64,000 nt of DNA from Aureispira sp050633105 (GTDB taxonomy: Bacteria > Bacteroidota > Bacteroidia > Chitinophagales > Saprospiraceae), in contig JBOEFW010000002.1 in assembly GCA_050633105.1 (NCBI GenBank), positions 1 through 64,000 of the forward strand, given 5' to 3'. Shown piece after piece: positions 52,301-60,597 of this stretch (within the stretch, counting starts at the first letter, position 1; each line of letters begins with the position of its first letter). The notes under the pieces were generated by a model that had not been told where the DNA came from, made no database searches, and saw only the letters and a program-made list of their open reading frames with translations. A program made the position numbers and the translations under genes.

Positions 52301-52590
52301 TACAACTTGGAGCAGAGGAACAGGCTAAAAAGCACATGAAAATTATGGCTGACGCTTTGCAAGATCGCCTTCTTTACTATATGGGATTGACTGATTCTAG
52401 AGATATTCAGGCATTTGGTGGAGAAACACGAGAGGCTATGGGTATGGCGCAACAGTTGCTACAGTTTAGTACGTTGTTAAAAGATGAAGAATTTAAATCG
52501 GCTCTGCGTCAACAATTGCAAGACTATGTGCCACAACAAGCACCACCACAACAACCACAAATACAACCTATCCCAGCAAATGAACAATAG
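49387..52590 (+). CDS. DUF2723 / GT117-family membrane protein
   Basis: 1067 residues. The N-terminal DUF2723 domain begins MKSFNKLSNLTGWLMFAVAA and has LWDCGEFISAAYKLEVVHPP, the signature Asp-Cys-Gly-Glu and P-P-G-A-P of GT-C-like transferases, then about 11 membrane helices up to residue ~600. The C-terminal half is soluble and extracytoplasmic (YGDNDTYPLWYAQEVENIRP ... RPIYFAVTC). The family is now listed as glycosyltransferase 117 and resembles protein O-mannosyltransferases; the acceptor is unknown. Very common in Bacteroidota and highly conserved. The Gln/Pro-rich tail (about 1045-1067) is low complexity. Confidence 0.92.
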   Translation: MKSFNKLSNLTGWLMFAVAAVVYMLSAEPTSSLWDCGEFISAAYKLEVVHPPGAPLFLMIGRMFTYVAETISDDPTNIAYAINVMSGISTAFLVAFICWSTIMLSKLAVVGRYASPQPGGETIAILGSGVVAALATTFATSVWFSAVEGEVYAMSSGFTGLVLWASIKWYTSDHPKADRWLIFIAYMMGLSIGVHLLSLLAFPFLGVLFYYKKEEMEQQVVDFNLMSIAKGFLGGFGALVLVQYFIIPRLPQMAAAVDFLFVNGLGMSIGTGVLFFILLLFAGIVGALVYAHKTKNYYLHLGVMMVAMILIGFSSYGMVVVRANAQAAINMNNPSDPYSMLSYLNREQYGTRPLLYGPHFSAERNNQFTKDKDVYRPVEKDGKMVYGIVDEKMEVGYKDSDMMLFPRLGHFDRAGEYKKWFDLDASGKPTMANNLGFFFEYQLGYMYWRYFAWNFIGRQNANQGTDGNLIRGNWISGIGFLDEMNVHDQSNLPEYISEEKSRNTYYFLPFILGLVGLFFHSKKRPREAAALGVMFLMTGIAIIVFTNQPPREPRERDYVIVGSIFTFCMWMGMAVPAMYEYLKERVAGNAAAGLALIIGLMPPILMGSENWDDHSRADQYGARDYAINFLESCAKNAIIFTYGDNDTYPLWYAQEVENIRPDVRVINFSLLAVDWYVDQLRRKINESDKVEMTIPKAAYQGKLRNYLPYQIKKKGRYVNLYDVVKFIGSTPKDASPQMLKQFASYVPARDVYLPVDKEKAIANGAIPASIPDSLILPVVKFPLRKPYNPRNNTPEEQQKRGLLLEESTYMTKDEIALMDIVATNAHNGWKRPIYFAVTCRPEKIMGLRDYLRLEGMALRIVPYKTPNRSQTAILMGSVDTDLMYQNMVGTEEVPSAFRWGNFDKQDFFINESYMPSVHSLQYGFIRLADELRRGGDNERAIKTIDKFFEAFPHMNFPYPQSRMGMQAMSFYVQLGAEEQAKKHMKIMADALQDRLLYYMGLTDSRDIQAFGGETREAMGMAQQLLQFSTLLKDEEFKSALRQQLQDYVPQQAPPQQPQIQPIPANEQ

Positions 52591-52613
52591 GTTAATCGGT
52601 GCTTAGATGATAG

Positions 52614-52652
52614 AACTGCTTTTTGCACTTAGGTGTGAAAAGCAGTTTTTTT
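52614..52652 (+). terminator. Terminator of the DUF2723 gene
   Basis: AACTGCTTTT (52614-52623) pairs with AAAAGCAGTT (52638-52647), with an inner CAC/GTG pair, followed by a T-run. Confidence 0.85.
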
Positions 52653-52690
52653 GTTGGTCAAAGGTGTTGCATGCAACACCTTTGACCAAC
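52653..52690. repeat. Perfect 38-bp palindrome centred on TGCATGCA
   Basis: Bases 52653-52671 are the exact reverse complement of 52672-52690. It directly follows the terminator and precedes the reductase gene by 56 bases. The ends (TTGGTC/GACCAA) and centre resemble the palindrome at 10234-10261. It also rules out the longer reading frame from 52651 as the real start of the reductase. Confidence 0.92.
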
Positions 52691-52746
52691 ATTCTATAAA
52701 TTATTCAATTTTTTTTCGGAAATTTGCAGGCTCAAACAGCAAAACG

Positions 52747-53772
52747 ATGACCATGATTTTAGCAGAACGCTTAGAGGCCTTAGTTGGATTAGGTAAATAC
52801 ATACAACAGGATACTCCTGAGCGGCAACGCGTGTTGAGGCAAAGCCATCACCACAATGGTTGGTTTACGCCCGAGAACAGTCTATTGGCCTTAGAGCGCC
52901 TAGCGACGGCATTTCTACAACGCGAAGCGTTAGAGCATTGGGTGGCCAATTATCCTGCCTTGCAGGAAGAGCAGCCAAAGAAACGAGTAGGAATGGTCTT
53001 GGCAGGGAATATTCCTGCCGTTGGCTTTCATGATGTGTTGTGTTGTTTTGTAGCAGGGCACGAAGCTCTGATGAAGCTTTCGGACAAAGATAAATTCTTG
53101 ATGACCTACTTGCTGGAAGGGCTTATTGCACAAGACGAACGAGCCGCTGCCTATTTGACGCCAACACCCGTATTAAAAGACTTTGAAGGAGTAATTGCTA
53201 CAGGGAGCAACAATTCTGCCCTTTATTTTAAGCAATATTTTGAAAAGTACCCGCATATTATTCGTCAGAATAGAAATGCAGTGGGTGTTCTAACAGGGAA
53301 AGAAACAGCAGCAGATTTCTTAGAACTAGGCAAAGATATTTTTACCTATTTTGGCTTAGGCTGTCGTTCCGTGTCTAAACTGTATGTTCCTAAGAACTAT
53401 GACTTTATTCCTTTATTAAAGACATTGGACCAGTATAAAGACATCCACCAGCACAATAAATATCGAAACAATTACGATTACAATCGGTCTATCTATTACA
53501 TTAATAATGTCCCTCATTTATTGAATGACTGTTTAATGGTTTTAGAAAATGAAAGTTTGTTGTCTCGTATTTCTTCCTTACATTATGAGCAATATGAGAA
53601 TCAAGAAAACCTACAGAAAGAGTTGGCAGCACGAGCAGAAGAAATACAGTGTGTGGTCAGCCAAACTCCTATAGGAAACCTAACTGTGGTTCCTTTTGGA
53701 GAAAGTCAATTACCAAGGCTAGATGATTATGCCGATGGAGTAGACACCATGACTTTCTTGACAACATTATAA
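52747..53772 (+). CDS. LuxC-like acyl-CoA reductase
   Basis: 341 residues from ATG at 52747 (MTMILAERLEALVGLGKYI). The fold is aldehyde-dehydrogenase-like (PF05893): RVGMVLAGNIPAVGFHDVLC is the cofactor site, GVIATGSNNSALYFKQYF the glycine-rich turn, and FTYFGLGCRSVSKLYVPKNY contains the probable catalytic Cys. Typical LuxC proteins reduce acyl-CoA to aldehyde; these short Bacteroidota members lack lux neighbours and their true substrate is unknown. The frame that starts at 52651 crosses the palindrome and was not used. Confidence 0.88.
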   Translation: MTMILAERLEALVGLGKYIQQDTPERQRVLRQSHHHNGWFTPENSLLALERLATAFLQREALEHWVANYPALQEEQPKKRVGMVLAGNIPAVGFHDVLCCFVAGHEALMKLSDKDKFLMTYLLEGLIAQDERAAAYLTPTPVLKDFEGVIATGSNNSALYFKQYFEKYPHIIRQNRNAVGVLTGKETAADFLELGKDIFTYFGLGCRSVSKLYVPKNYDFIPLLKTLDQYKDIHQHNKYRNNYDYNRSIYYINNVPHLLNDCLMVLENESLLSRISSLHYEQYENQENLQKELAARAEEIQCVVSQTPIGNLTVVPFGESQLPRLDDYADGVDTMTFLTTL

Positions 53773-54045
53773 CAAGATTCAACCAGCACAATGGAACTAA
53801 GGCAAAAGGCCTACTGGTTATAAGAAAAGCAACTTCCAACTAAACCAATGCTATTGTCCTTCACTATTTTTGAAGAAAGCGCGGCATTGTAGTCTCTACT
53901 TTTATTAAAAAAGGACTAAGAAAAGATTTCCTTTTTGGAATGGTTTGGAACAAGGCAATACTATATTACTCCTATACCCTGATTGGGCTATGTTCCCAAT
54001 TAAATCAGAACCAAGTGTTTTGGGGTATTAACGTTATTGACAAAC

Positions 54046-54471
54046 ATGATAATTTACTTAACGAGAAGAGAACATTTTAATGCTGCCCACCAATTGTGGG
54101 TCAATGAATGGTCAGAGGAAAAGAACTTTGAAGTCTTTGGAAAATGTGCCAATAAAAACTTTCATGGACACAACTATGATTTGATGGTAACGGTAAAGGG
54201 GAAACCTGACCCTGTTACAGGATTTATTATGGATGCTAAGAAATTGAGTAAGCTCATTAAGGCCAAGGTTTGTGATGTACTAGATCATAGCAATATGAAT
54301 CTAGATGACAACTTCTTACCACCAGGGACCCCTCCAACTACAGAAAACCTAGTGTATTACATTTGGCAAGAGTTAGCCGGTCATTTGGATGATAATTGTC
54401 GGATGCACTCCGTGAAATTATACGAAACACGGAACATTTGGGCAGAATATTATGGAGAAGAAGATTTCTAG
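54046..54471 (+). CDS. queD: 6-pyruvoyl-tetrahydropterin synthase / 6-carboxytetrahydropterin synthase family protein
   Basis: 141 residues from ATG at 54046; the TTG nine bases upstream is less likely. Zn ligands: the His in YLTRREHFNAAHQL and the two His of FHGHNYDLMVTV. Other features are FGKCANKNFHG, with the catalytic Cys, MDAKKLSKLI, LDHSNMNLDD and the end LYETRNIWAEYY. QueD-type enzymes make the 7-deazaguanine (queuosine) precursor; PTPS types make tetrahydrobiopterin. The C-x-x-x-x-F-H-G-H arrangement fits either, so the gene symbol is provisional. Confidence 0.9.
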   Translation: MIIYLTRREHFNAAHQLWVNEWSEEKNFEVFGKCANKNFHGHNYDLMVTVKGKPDPVTGFIMDAKKLSKLIKAKVCDVLDHSNMNLDDNFLPPGTPPTTENLVYYIWQELAGHLDDNCRMHSVKLYETRNIWAEYYGEEDF

Positions 54472-54507
54472 AAAGAAAAAAGTTTATATAGAAAACAGCT
54501 AAAATGA

Positions 54508-54540
54508 AAACAGCCTCCTAGTAAGACTAGGAGGCTGTTT
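54508..54540. terminator. Bidirectional terminator
   Basis: AAACAGCCTCCTAGT (54508-54522) pairs perfectly with 54526-54540 around AAG. It lies between the convergent queD-like (+) and DUF4476-like (-) genes. Confidence 0.92.
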
Positions 54541-54573
54541 AAGTATAGGTGTTAAGAAATCGAATCGCCTAAC

Positions 54574-55809
54574 TTATTTTTTAGCACGCGCGGCTTTAGC
54601 TTTTTCTTTAGCGGCTTTGCGTTCTGCTTTGGCTTTAGCTTTGGCAGCTTTACGGGCAGCACGTTCTCGTGCTTTAGCAGCTTTGAGTTCAGCGCGTAAT
54701 TCAGCTTTGGTTTTAGTAGAGGCGACTTCTTCTTTTACCTCTACCAAGGTTTCTTCCGCAACAGGTTCTGCCACTACAGTTCTTTCCTCTGCGATAGGTG
54801 CAGCAATAGGATCTTCTACCATGGCTACAGCGTTGGTCTCATAAGGAAAGTTGTTTGGATCGGCGACGGTTGGTTGAGCAGCCATTGCAAACAAATTCAA
54901 CTCTGTTTTATCTTCAAAGAGATGACCGATGGCCTTAATTTGAGCAGGAGTGAGGCAAGCCCCTTTAATTTCTTTTTGAACAGCGGTTAACCGCTCCTCC
55001 TTAGATAAGCCCTGTATCCGTGCTAGCATCGTTTTGAAGGAAGCCCCTTCCATTGGAAGACAGGTAAAATCGGTTGGTGTCATAGCAATGCTGCGTCTAC
55101 TTCGCATTTGTTGTTGTCCATTGCGCTCTACTACTTCTTTAATTGTTGTTGTTGCTTCCTCTACAATACTGACGGTTCCATCAGCATTATCTGTTTTAAT
55201 GTAACGTTTAGTGATGGTTGTTCCTTCCTCTACTTTAGGGGCAGCGCTAGCAACCTCTTGTTGGACAGTTGTTTCTGAACCTGAACCACTAAATTGTCCA
55301 CGGCGTTTTTTTTCCGCTTCTTCTTTAAGTTGATCAATACTTCCATGTACACGGGCGTAAGTTGCTTGTTGTTCAACCTCTTCTTTAGATAGTTCTTTTG
55401 CATCGTTCATGCCATTAACAGTAACCCCTGTACGGTTATAAGGGGTTTGTACTTGGCTGCTGCTGGCTTGACCAACTTGATTTCTAGGAACAGTACTGTA
55501 GGATTTTAATTTCCAAGAACCGCCATCTTGATCCACTATAAACGAATTTTCCTTGTCTTCCAAGATACGTATATTGGATTTCACAGCTTTGCGATCATTA
55601 TTAAAGAGTAACGTAACCCAATAGTCCCCTTCAGGGATATTGGTAATTTTAAGATTGCTTGTGGCTTTTGCATTCTGAAATTTACTGTCTAAAGCAACAT
55701 TTAGAGCAACACCATCTGTTGTGAAAATAACCAAGTCTCCTGATTGCGCTAAAGCACAAGAGAGAGCAACAAAAAACGCTATAACGAAGGTTAGAATTTT
55801 AAGAGTCAT
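54574..55809 (-). CDS. Secreted DUF4476-like protein with Lys/Ala-rich C-terminal tail
   Basis: 411 residues. Signal peptide MTLKILTFVIAFFVALSCAL then AQSGDLVIFTTDG and a small beta domain (up to about 110) of the kind found before DUF4476. A Ser/Gln/Glu-rich linker with low complexity follows, then FKTMLARIQGLSKEERLTAV and LTPAQIKAIGHLFEDKTELN, which look like DUF4476. The last ~45 residues are almost only Lys, Ala, Arg and Glu (ELRAELKAAKARERAARKAA ... AKAERKAAKEKAKAARAKK), much like a histone H1 tail or a long charged helix. Function unknown; the tail could bind DNA, polyanions or LPS. Confidence 0.8.
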   Translation of the reverse strand: MTLKILTFVIAFFVALSCALAQSGDLVIFTTDGVALNVALDSKFQNAKATSNLKITNIPEGDYWVTLLFNNDRKAVKSNIRILEDKENSFIVDQDGGSWKLKSYSTVPRNQVGQASSSQVQTPYNRTGVTVNGMNDAKELSKEEVEQQATYARVHGSIDQLKEEAEKKRRGQFSGSGSETTVQQEVASAAPKVEEGTTITKRYIKTDNADGTVSIVEEATTTIKEVVERNGQQQMRSRRSIAMTPTDFTCLPMEGASFKTMLARIQGLSKEERLTAVQKEIKGACLTPAQIKAIGHLFEDKTELNLFAMAAQPTVADPNNFPYETNAVAMVEDPIAAPIAEERTVVAEPVAEETLVEVKEEVASTKTKAELRAELKAAKARERAARKAAKAKAKAERKAAKEKAKAARAKK

Positions 55810-56179
55810 AATAAATATAAATAGTTACATAATTTAGCTACAAAAGAGGCTACCCTATAGGGCGGTCTTCTCATTTTAGTAGCTCTAAAATAGCTTTTCT
55901 TACTAAGAATAAGCAATCAACCAAAGAAGGGTTGGATTATAAATTAAAAAGTAAGTGTCCTTTCCCCAAAATAAGACCTATTTTCTAGTCTCTTCCTAAA
56001 ATATTCTTTTTATTTTGAGAAATACAAGCAAAACGTTAACCCATATGCTTGACAACATTTACACATTATAAACGAAGAAATTGTTTAACAAAAAAAAATT
56101 GGCATGGAATTTTAAAGTACTCTTACACAAAAGGAAATACTAATTTCTCTTAAAACAACTTCTAAAAATAAGCAACCAC
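55810..56179. other. Divergent intergenic region
   Basis: 370 bases between the DUF4476-like (-) and DUF937 (+) genes. Very AT-rich; no consensus TAnnTTTG promoter, ORF or hairpin of note found. Confidence 0.5.
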
Positions 56180-56779
56180 ATGGATTTGATGGATATGTTT
56201 AAGCAACAGATGACAAATACTGTTGTGAACCAATTAACAGAAAAAATAGGTTTAGGTAGCCAAGATCAAACACAATCAGCTGCTCAAAATGCCTTCTCTA
56301 CCTTATTAGGCGCTGTTAGTAAAAATGCTGCTACAGAGCAAGGTGCTCAGCAATTGAACCAAGTGTTAGAAAAAGATCACGATGGTAGCATTTTGGACAA
56401 CTTGACTAGCTTTTTAAGCACGGGCCCTACAGAGAACGTGTCGGAGCGCGCAACCAATGGTAATGGTATTTTAGGCCACTTATTGGGGAACAAGCAACAA
56501 GGAATTATTCAAGGCTTGAGCCAAGTGAATAAAATGAGCCCAGAAGCAACGCAAAGTTTATTGACTACTGTTGCTCCAATGGTAATGGGGGTTTTGGGTA
56601 AAGCAAAACAAAGCCAAGGTTTTGATGCAGGCGGGTTGGTTTCTTTATTGGGACAACAACAATCGGCTAAACAAGCTCCAGGGCAACTAGGTGGATTAAT
56701 GAGTATGTTGGATAGTGATGGCGATGGTAGTGTGATCGATGATATCGGAGGCATGCTAGGAGGTATGTTTGGTAAATAA
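56180..56779 (+). CDS. DUF937 domain-containing protein with acidic DxDxDG loops
   Basis: 199 residues. MDLMDMFKQQMTNTVVNQLT starts a helical, Gln/Ala-rich DUF937 fold (two copies of about 80 residues). Each half contains a calcium-loop-like acidic turn: LEKDHDGSILDNLTSFL and LDSDGDGSVIDDIGGML, the D-x-D-x-D-G pattern of EF-hand or dockerin loops. No signal peptide. The family is widespread in Bacteroidota and Proteobacteria and has no assigned role. Followed by three hairpins in 360 bases. Confidence 0.88.
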   Translation: MDLMDMFKQQMTNTVVNQLTEKIGLGSQDQTQSAAQNAFSTLLGAVSKNAATEQGAQQLNQVLEKDHDGSILDNLTSFLSTGPTENVSERATNGNGILGHLLGNKQQGIIQGLSQVNKMSPEATQSLLTTVAPMVMGVLGKAKQSQGFDAGGLVSLLGQQQSAKQAPGQLGGLMSMLDSDGDGSVIDDIGGMLGGMFGK

Positions 56780-56883
56780 ACTAGCTGAAAAGACTGTCTA
56801 AGGTATTTTTGTGCTCTAGAGGAAACTCTAGTATTGGACCAACGAATAAATAAAAACAAGAGATGCCCGCTATTAGGGGGCAT

Positions 56884-56942
56884 ATGAATGGACAGGGGAA
56901 ACAAATAGCCTTTTGGAAGGCTGTTTGCCCTTGTCCATTCAT
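56884..56942. terminator. Long imperfect hairpin after the DUF937 gene
   Basis: ATGAATGGACA (56884-56894) pairs with 56932-56942, and AGCCTT/AAGGCT closes the inner part; a few mismatches and a bulge in between. Overall about 59 bases. Confidence 0.75.
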
Positions 56943-56961
56943 TTAGTTCTAGCGTTTTTTT

Positions 56962-56997
56962 GCTTACTTTTTTTGAGGCAATGCAAAAAAAGTAAGC
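56962..56997. terminator. Bidirectional hairpin with A/T tracts
   Basis: GCTTACTTTTTTTG (56962-56975) pairs perfectly with 56984-56997. The T-run lies inside the stem; it is the second hairpin in the 385-base gap between DUF937 (+) and GCS2-CBS (-). Confidence 0.75.
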
Positions 56998-57089
56998 CGA
57001 CTAAAGCCAAGTGTAAATTTTATATTTCTGATTATCAATACTTCAAAGAGCCAAGAGTATTCGTTATTAAAAAATTCTAGCCCACCATA

Positions 57090-57129
57090 AAAAACAGGAG
57101 TCACTCCAACTTAAGGGATGACTCCTGTT
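57090..57129 (-). repeat. Duplicated 40-base hairpin, copy 2, terminator of the GCS2-CBS gene
   Basis: Identical to 19877-19916. Here it is flanked by A- and T-runs on both sides and sits 36 bases after the GCS2-CBS stop on the minus strand, a typical terminator position. Confidence 0.92.
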
Positions 57130-57164
57130 TTTTATTTATTCTATGTTACTTTTTCTAAGCGATA

Positions 57165-59078
57165 CTAAGCATTCATCCCTTGAATTAGACGCTTGGACAT
57201 ATTGATGAAGTTTCGCTCAGAAATCAAGCCGATTAACTCCTCGCCTTTAACAACTGGTAAGATGTGTAAATTTTCCTCTTTCATTAACTGAATCACTTCT
57301 ACCATACGCATTTGCTGTGTGACCGTTTTGGGATTTTTCTTCATAATATCCGCTACAATAACATCTTCTGGCTGGTTTGCCTTTTGTGCAAAATGCTTCA
57401 AAATCTGCTTAGAAGTAATTAACCCCTTCAGATTTCCGTTAGCATCCTCTACAGGCATAGAAGAAATGTCGCCCCAATCCATCAACGAGGAAGCAAATTC
57501 TAATAAATCACTCTCTTGCAAGGTGAAAATATCCGTTGTCATAAACTCCTCTACTAATAATTGAGAAGGATCATACTGGTGGAATTCATTCAGCTTAGGC
57601 AAAGGCCACTCATGTGCGGGTTTGCTTTGTGTTTGATTGTGGTAGATGGCAGCGGTGAGCGATGTCAAGCCTTCATCGATGTGTGTCTCCTTACGAAATT
57701 TGGTATAAGCTTGTAAGATCCAACGAGAACCATTCATATGACGCTTAGCACGCTCTTCAATGATGCCTAAATAGCGATCAATATCTGCGGTGTCAATATT
57801 GTATTTCTCTAGTCCCTGTCGAGCAATCGGTAATAAGATTTCTTGTGTTAAATCCCTTGCAGAGATTTTTTGATTGTTCACCCAAGTAAATTTACAATCC
57901 ATTCCAGCTCTGGCTCCTTTCATGAAATTATCTCGCGCATCATCAAAGCTCATATACTTTCTGATGTCGTCAAAATTCTCTGCCATTCCTTCCATTGTTC
58001 CTAACCAGAATGCGGTATTGGCCATTTCATCCAGCACGGTAGGACCTGCTCCCAAAACACGGTTCTCAATACGCAAATGCGGTTTGCCATTTGGACTAAT
58101 ACCATAACAGGGGCGATTCCAGCGGTAAACCGTACCATTATGTACCTGTAATGCTTGCAATTTAGGGGCTTTACCTGCTTTGAGGGCATCTAAAGAATTT
58201 TGCTCAATATCTGTCCCTAGTAAAATTCTATATCGTAAAATATCTTCTTTATAAATTTCTAGAATGGACTTATCCAACCACTTATCACCAAAATTAACCC
58301 GTGCACTTTTGTGGCGTAAGTGGTCCTTGGATTGGCGATTGTCAATAGATTGTGCAAAGAGTGCAATCCGTGTCTCATGCCAGAGACGTTTCCCAAATAA
58401 GACAGGAGAATTGGTACACATGGCCAAGGTAGGCCCTGTAATCGCTTGCGCGATGTTGTACATTTTAACAAAGTTCTGTGGTGCTACTTGCAAGTGGACT
58501 TGGAAACTGGTATTACAAGCTTCTAAGAGAGGAGAATCATGCAGCAAATTCAATTCGTCAATACCATCTAAACGAAGTTCATAGTCAGAACCACGCAAGC
58601 TTTTTAAAGCGGTCATCAAGGCATGATAACGAGGTTTAGGAGTAAGTTGCTTCATGCTTAAATCAAACTTACGCAAGGAAGGTAAAATGCCTGTCAATAG
58701 AATACGCGTATCATGTTTGGCAGCAGCGTTATTCAATTGGCGCAAATTTTCGCGCAATTCCGCTTCCATTCGTGCCAAAGCACTGCCTTCAAATACCTGA
58801 GGGTTCAGGTTGAGCTCTAAATTAAACTTTGCTAATTCTGTAGTTAGCCATTCAGGATTAAAATCCTCTAGAATGTCCATGGCTTTATAAGCTGGTTTGT
58901 AATGTTTGTTAATCAAACATAATTCCTGTTCTGCTCCAATGCATTTTACATTGTCCTCAAACCAGTTGTTTTCCAACATGTATTCAAAAGCCTCTACATC
59001 ATTGAGCAATTGGCGCACAAAATGGCGCATTTCATCGGCTCCTTGCGAGGATGCTAGCTTTACACGTTCTTCTCCCAT
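57165..59078 (-). CDS. GCS2-family glutamate-cysteine ligase-like protein with CBS domains
   Basis: 637 residues. The N-terminal 430 residues are a GCS2 (PF04107) ATP-dependent carboxylate-amine ligase: IGAEQELCLINKHYKPAYKA (Glu-binding), FNLELNLNPQVFEG, ILLTGILPSL, RLDGIDEL, ACNTSFQVHLQV, and FGDKW/RIENRVLGAGPT in the metal and ATP sites. From about residue 515 two CBS motifs follow: VEEFMTTDIFTLQESDLLEF and VADIMKKNPKTVTQQMRMVE, ending LIGLISERNFINMSK; these usually bind adenine nucleotides and regulate activity. Inference: gamma-glutamyl ligase activity (gamma-Glu-Cys or gamma-Glu-His) under nucleotide control. Confidence 0.88.
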   Translation of the reverse strand: MGEERVKLASSQGADEMRHFVRQLLNDVEAFEYMLENNWFEDNVKCIGAEQELCLINKHYKPAYKAMDILEDFNPEWLTTELAKFNLELNLNPQVFEGSALARMEAELRENLRQLNNAAAKHDTRILLTGILPSLRKFDLSMKQLTPKPRYHALMTALKSLRGSDYELRLDGIDELNLLHDSPLLEACNTSFQVHLQVAPQNFVKMYNIAQAITGPTLAMCTNSPVLFGKRLWHETRIALFAQSIDNRQSKDHLRHKSARVNFGDKWLDKSILEIYKEDILRYRILLGTDIEQNSLDALKAGKAPKLQALQVHNGTVYRWNRPCYGISPNGKPHLRIENRVLGAGPTVLDEMANTAFWLGTMEGMAENFDDIRKYMSFDDARDNFMKGARAGMDCKFTWVNNQKISARDLTQEILLPIARQGLEKYNIDTADIDRYLGIIEERAKRHMNGSRWILQAYTKFRKETHIDEGLTSLTAAIYHNQTQSKPAHEWPLPKLNEFHQYDPSQLLVEEFMTTDIFTLQESDLLEFASSLMDWGDISSMPVEDANGNLKGLITSKQILKHFAQKANQPEDVIVADIMKKNPKTVTQQMRMVEVIQLMKEENLHILPVVKGEELIGLISERNFINMSKRLIQGMNA

Positions 59079-59359
59079 TTGGTGATTTTTTTTGTAGGTG
59101 GTTCACTTTAATAATAATCCAAGACAAACCGTTCGAATTGCTAGGCACTTACGATTTGTCTTTTTAAAGCTAAAAACTAATTGTTAGTATCAGAAATATA
59201 GGGCCTATATATTTGACTTTTATGGTAGAATTATTGGATTGCTGTTTCAACGCTGTAAATAAAGTGGTCCATCGCTTTTTTATTAAAACTTTTTGTACAT
59301 ACTTGATGGATATAGAGGAGTAAAACTAGGATTGCATACCCTTTTATTTTATAAGCGTA

Positions 59360-60442
59360 TTACCGACCAATCAAAAGACTCCCAATTTCCCATTGAGTGG
59401 GAATGCTACCATTATTAAGCGGCTCAGGCCGTGTAATAATCTGCACGTTATGAGGGCCTACTTCTAACGGTTCTGTGATATACGTATTAATTCTCTTATA
59501 ATCAGTTTCAGATTCACAAGAAATGAGGACTGGGGGGTGGGTATCAATTTGTACACTTAAATGGCCGCTTTGTGTTTGGTGACTGGGATTTCTGGGGAAC
59601 GCGACCCCAAAACGACTCCCTGTAAAGGAAAACGTGACGGTATCTCTTGCTTGTGTACATTTTAGGATAGGCAAACAGTAATGTTGGCTGGCGATGAACC
59701 ATTGATCAGTAGGAAGATAATGATTGGCAATGCTTACCTCTGTGAGTAGGTGAGGAGATAAGGGAAGAGGAATTGGATACGATTGGGTTTGTGTATAAAG
59801 CTTGGCCTGTTTAAAGAAAGCTAGAATGTGGTAGGCAATTTTTGAATGCGCTTGTGTGTTTGGATGGACTTGATCAGGGAGATTTTGATTCTCTATGAGA
59901 ACACGGATATCGGGAATTTGGTAGTAGTCAATAATTGATTTATAAATAGGATATTGCGATTGATTGTCCACCATGTTAAGATTTAAGGAGATAGGGACTA
60001 TCTTCTCTTGTAATAAGATTCTGAAGATATTTTCATGTTGAGCAATGGTTGTTAGACTATCTAGACCCAAATCATTGACGGCAAATTCAATCAAAACAAG
60101 ATCTGGTTTTTCCTGAAGAACCTGCTGTAATCGGAATAAACCAAATTCGCTATTGGATGCCCCAATACCTAAATTGATAGGAATGATAGAAACATTGCAA
60201 TGTTCTTTTAAGAGCTTGGTCGTTTGTGCTGCAAAACTATTGTTGTAAGAAGACGCGCCTGCCCCTCCTGTAATAGAACCACCTAGAAAGACAATTTTGA
60301 TGGTATCCTTATCAAGGACAGATTGAAGTAGTGCAGTAGGATCTTTTTCTAGGAAAGTTTTGGTGTTGAGGTTGCCTTGTCGGCAAGAAGAAAGGACTAG
60401 TAATAATGCTACAACATACAGTAGGTTTATACTCAGTTTCAT
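59360..60442 (-). CDS. SGNH/GDSL-hydrolase lipoprotein
   Basis: 360 residues. Lipoprotein signal MKLSINLLYVVALLLVLSSC with the lipid Cys at residue 20. SGNH blocks: I VFLGGSITGGAGASSYNNSF (Ser nucleophile), II NLGIGASNSEFGLFRL, III LVLIEFAVNDLGLDS, V DQVHPNTQAHSKIAYH (Asp-x-x-His). The C-terminal ~120 residues form a separate beta-rich part (TVTFSFTGSRFGVAF, then VGPHNVQIITRP), perhaps carbohydrate-binding. Probably an outer-surface esterase such as an acetylxylan or rhamnogalacturonan acetylesterase; substrate unknown. Confidence 0.88.
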   Translation of the reverse strand: MKLSINLLYVVALLLVLSSCRQGNLNTKTFLEKDPTALLQSVLDKDTIKIVFLGGSITGGAGASSYNNSFAAQTTKLLKEHCNVSIIPINLGIGASNSEFGLFRLQQVLQEKPDLVLIEFAVNDLGLDSLTTIAQHENIFRILLQEKIVPISLNLNMVDNQSQYPIYKSIIDYYQIPDIRVLIENQNLPDQVHPNTQAHSKIAYHILAFFKQAKLYTQTQSYPIPLPLSPHLLTEVSIANHYLPTDQWFIASQHYCLPILKCTQARDTVTFSFTGSRFGVAFPRNPSHQTQSGHLSVQIDTHPPVLISCESETDYKRINTYITEPLEVGPHNVQIITRPEPLNNGSIPTQWEIGSLLIGR

Positions 60443-60597
60443 GATCTATCTTATTAAAGTATTGTATCAGAATTGACGGACTTGATAATATTTCAATGAT
60501 TACTTCTAAGATAGGTTTAATTGGCTAAATTTTATTGATACGAACCTCTATTATAAAGTACTTGTTTCTTCTTACTTCATAAACCTTTATTACATGA

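Noticed and set aside
52651..52746. Longer N-terminus for the LuxC-like reductase
   Set aside because: The extra 32 codons run through a perfect palindrome and are unlike the family; ATG at 52747 is preferred.
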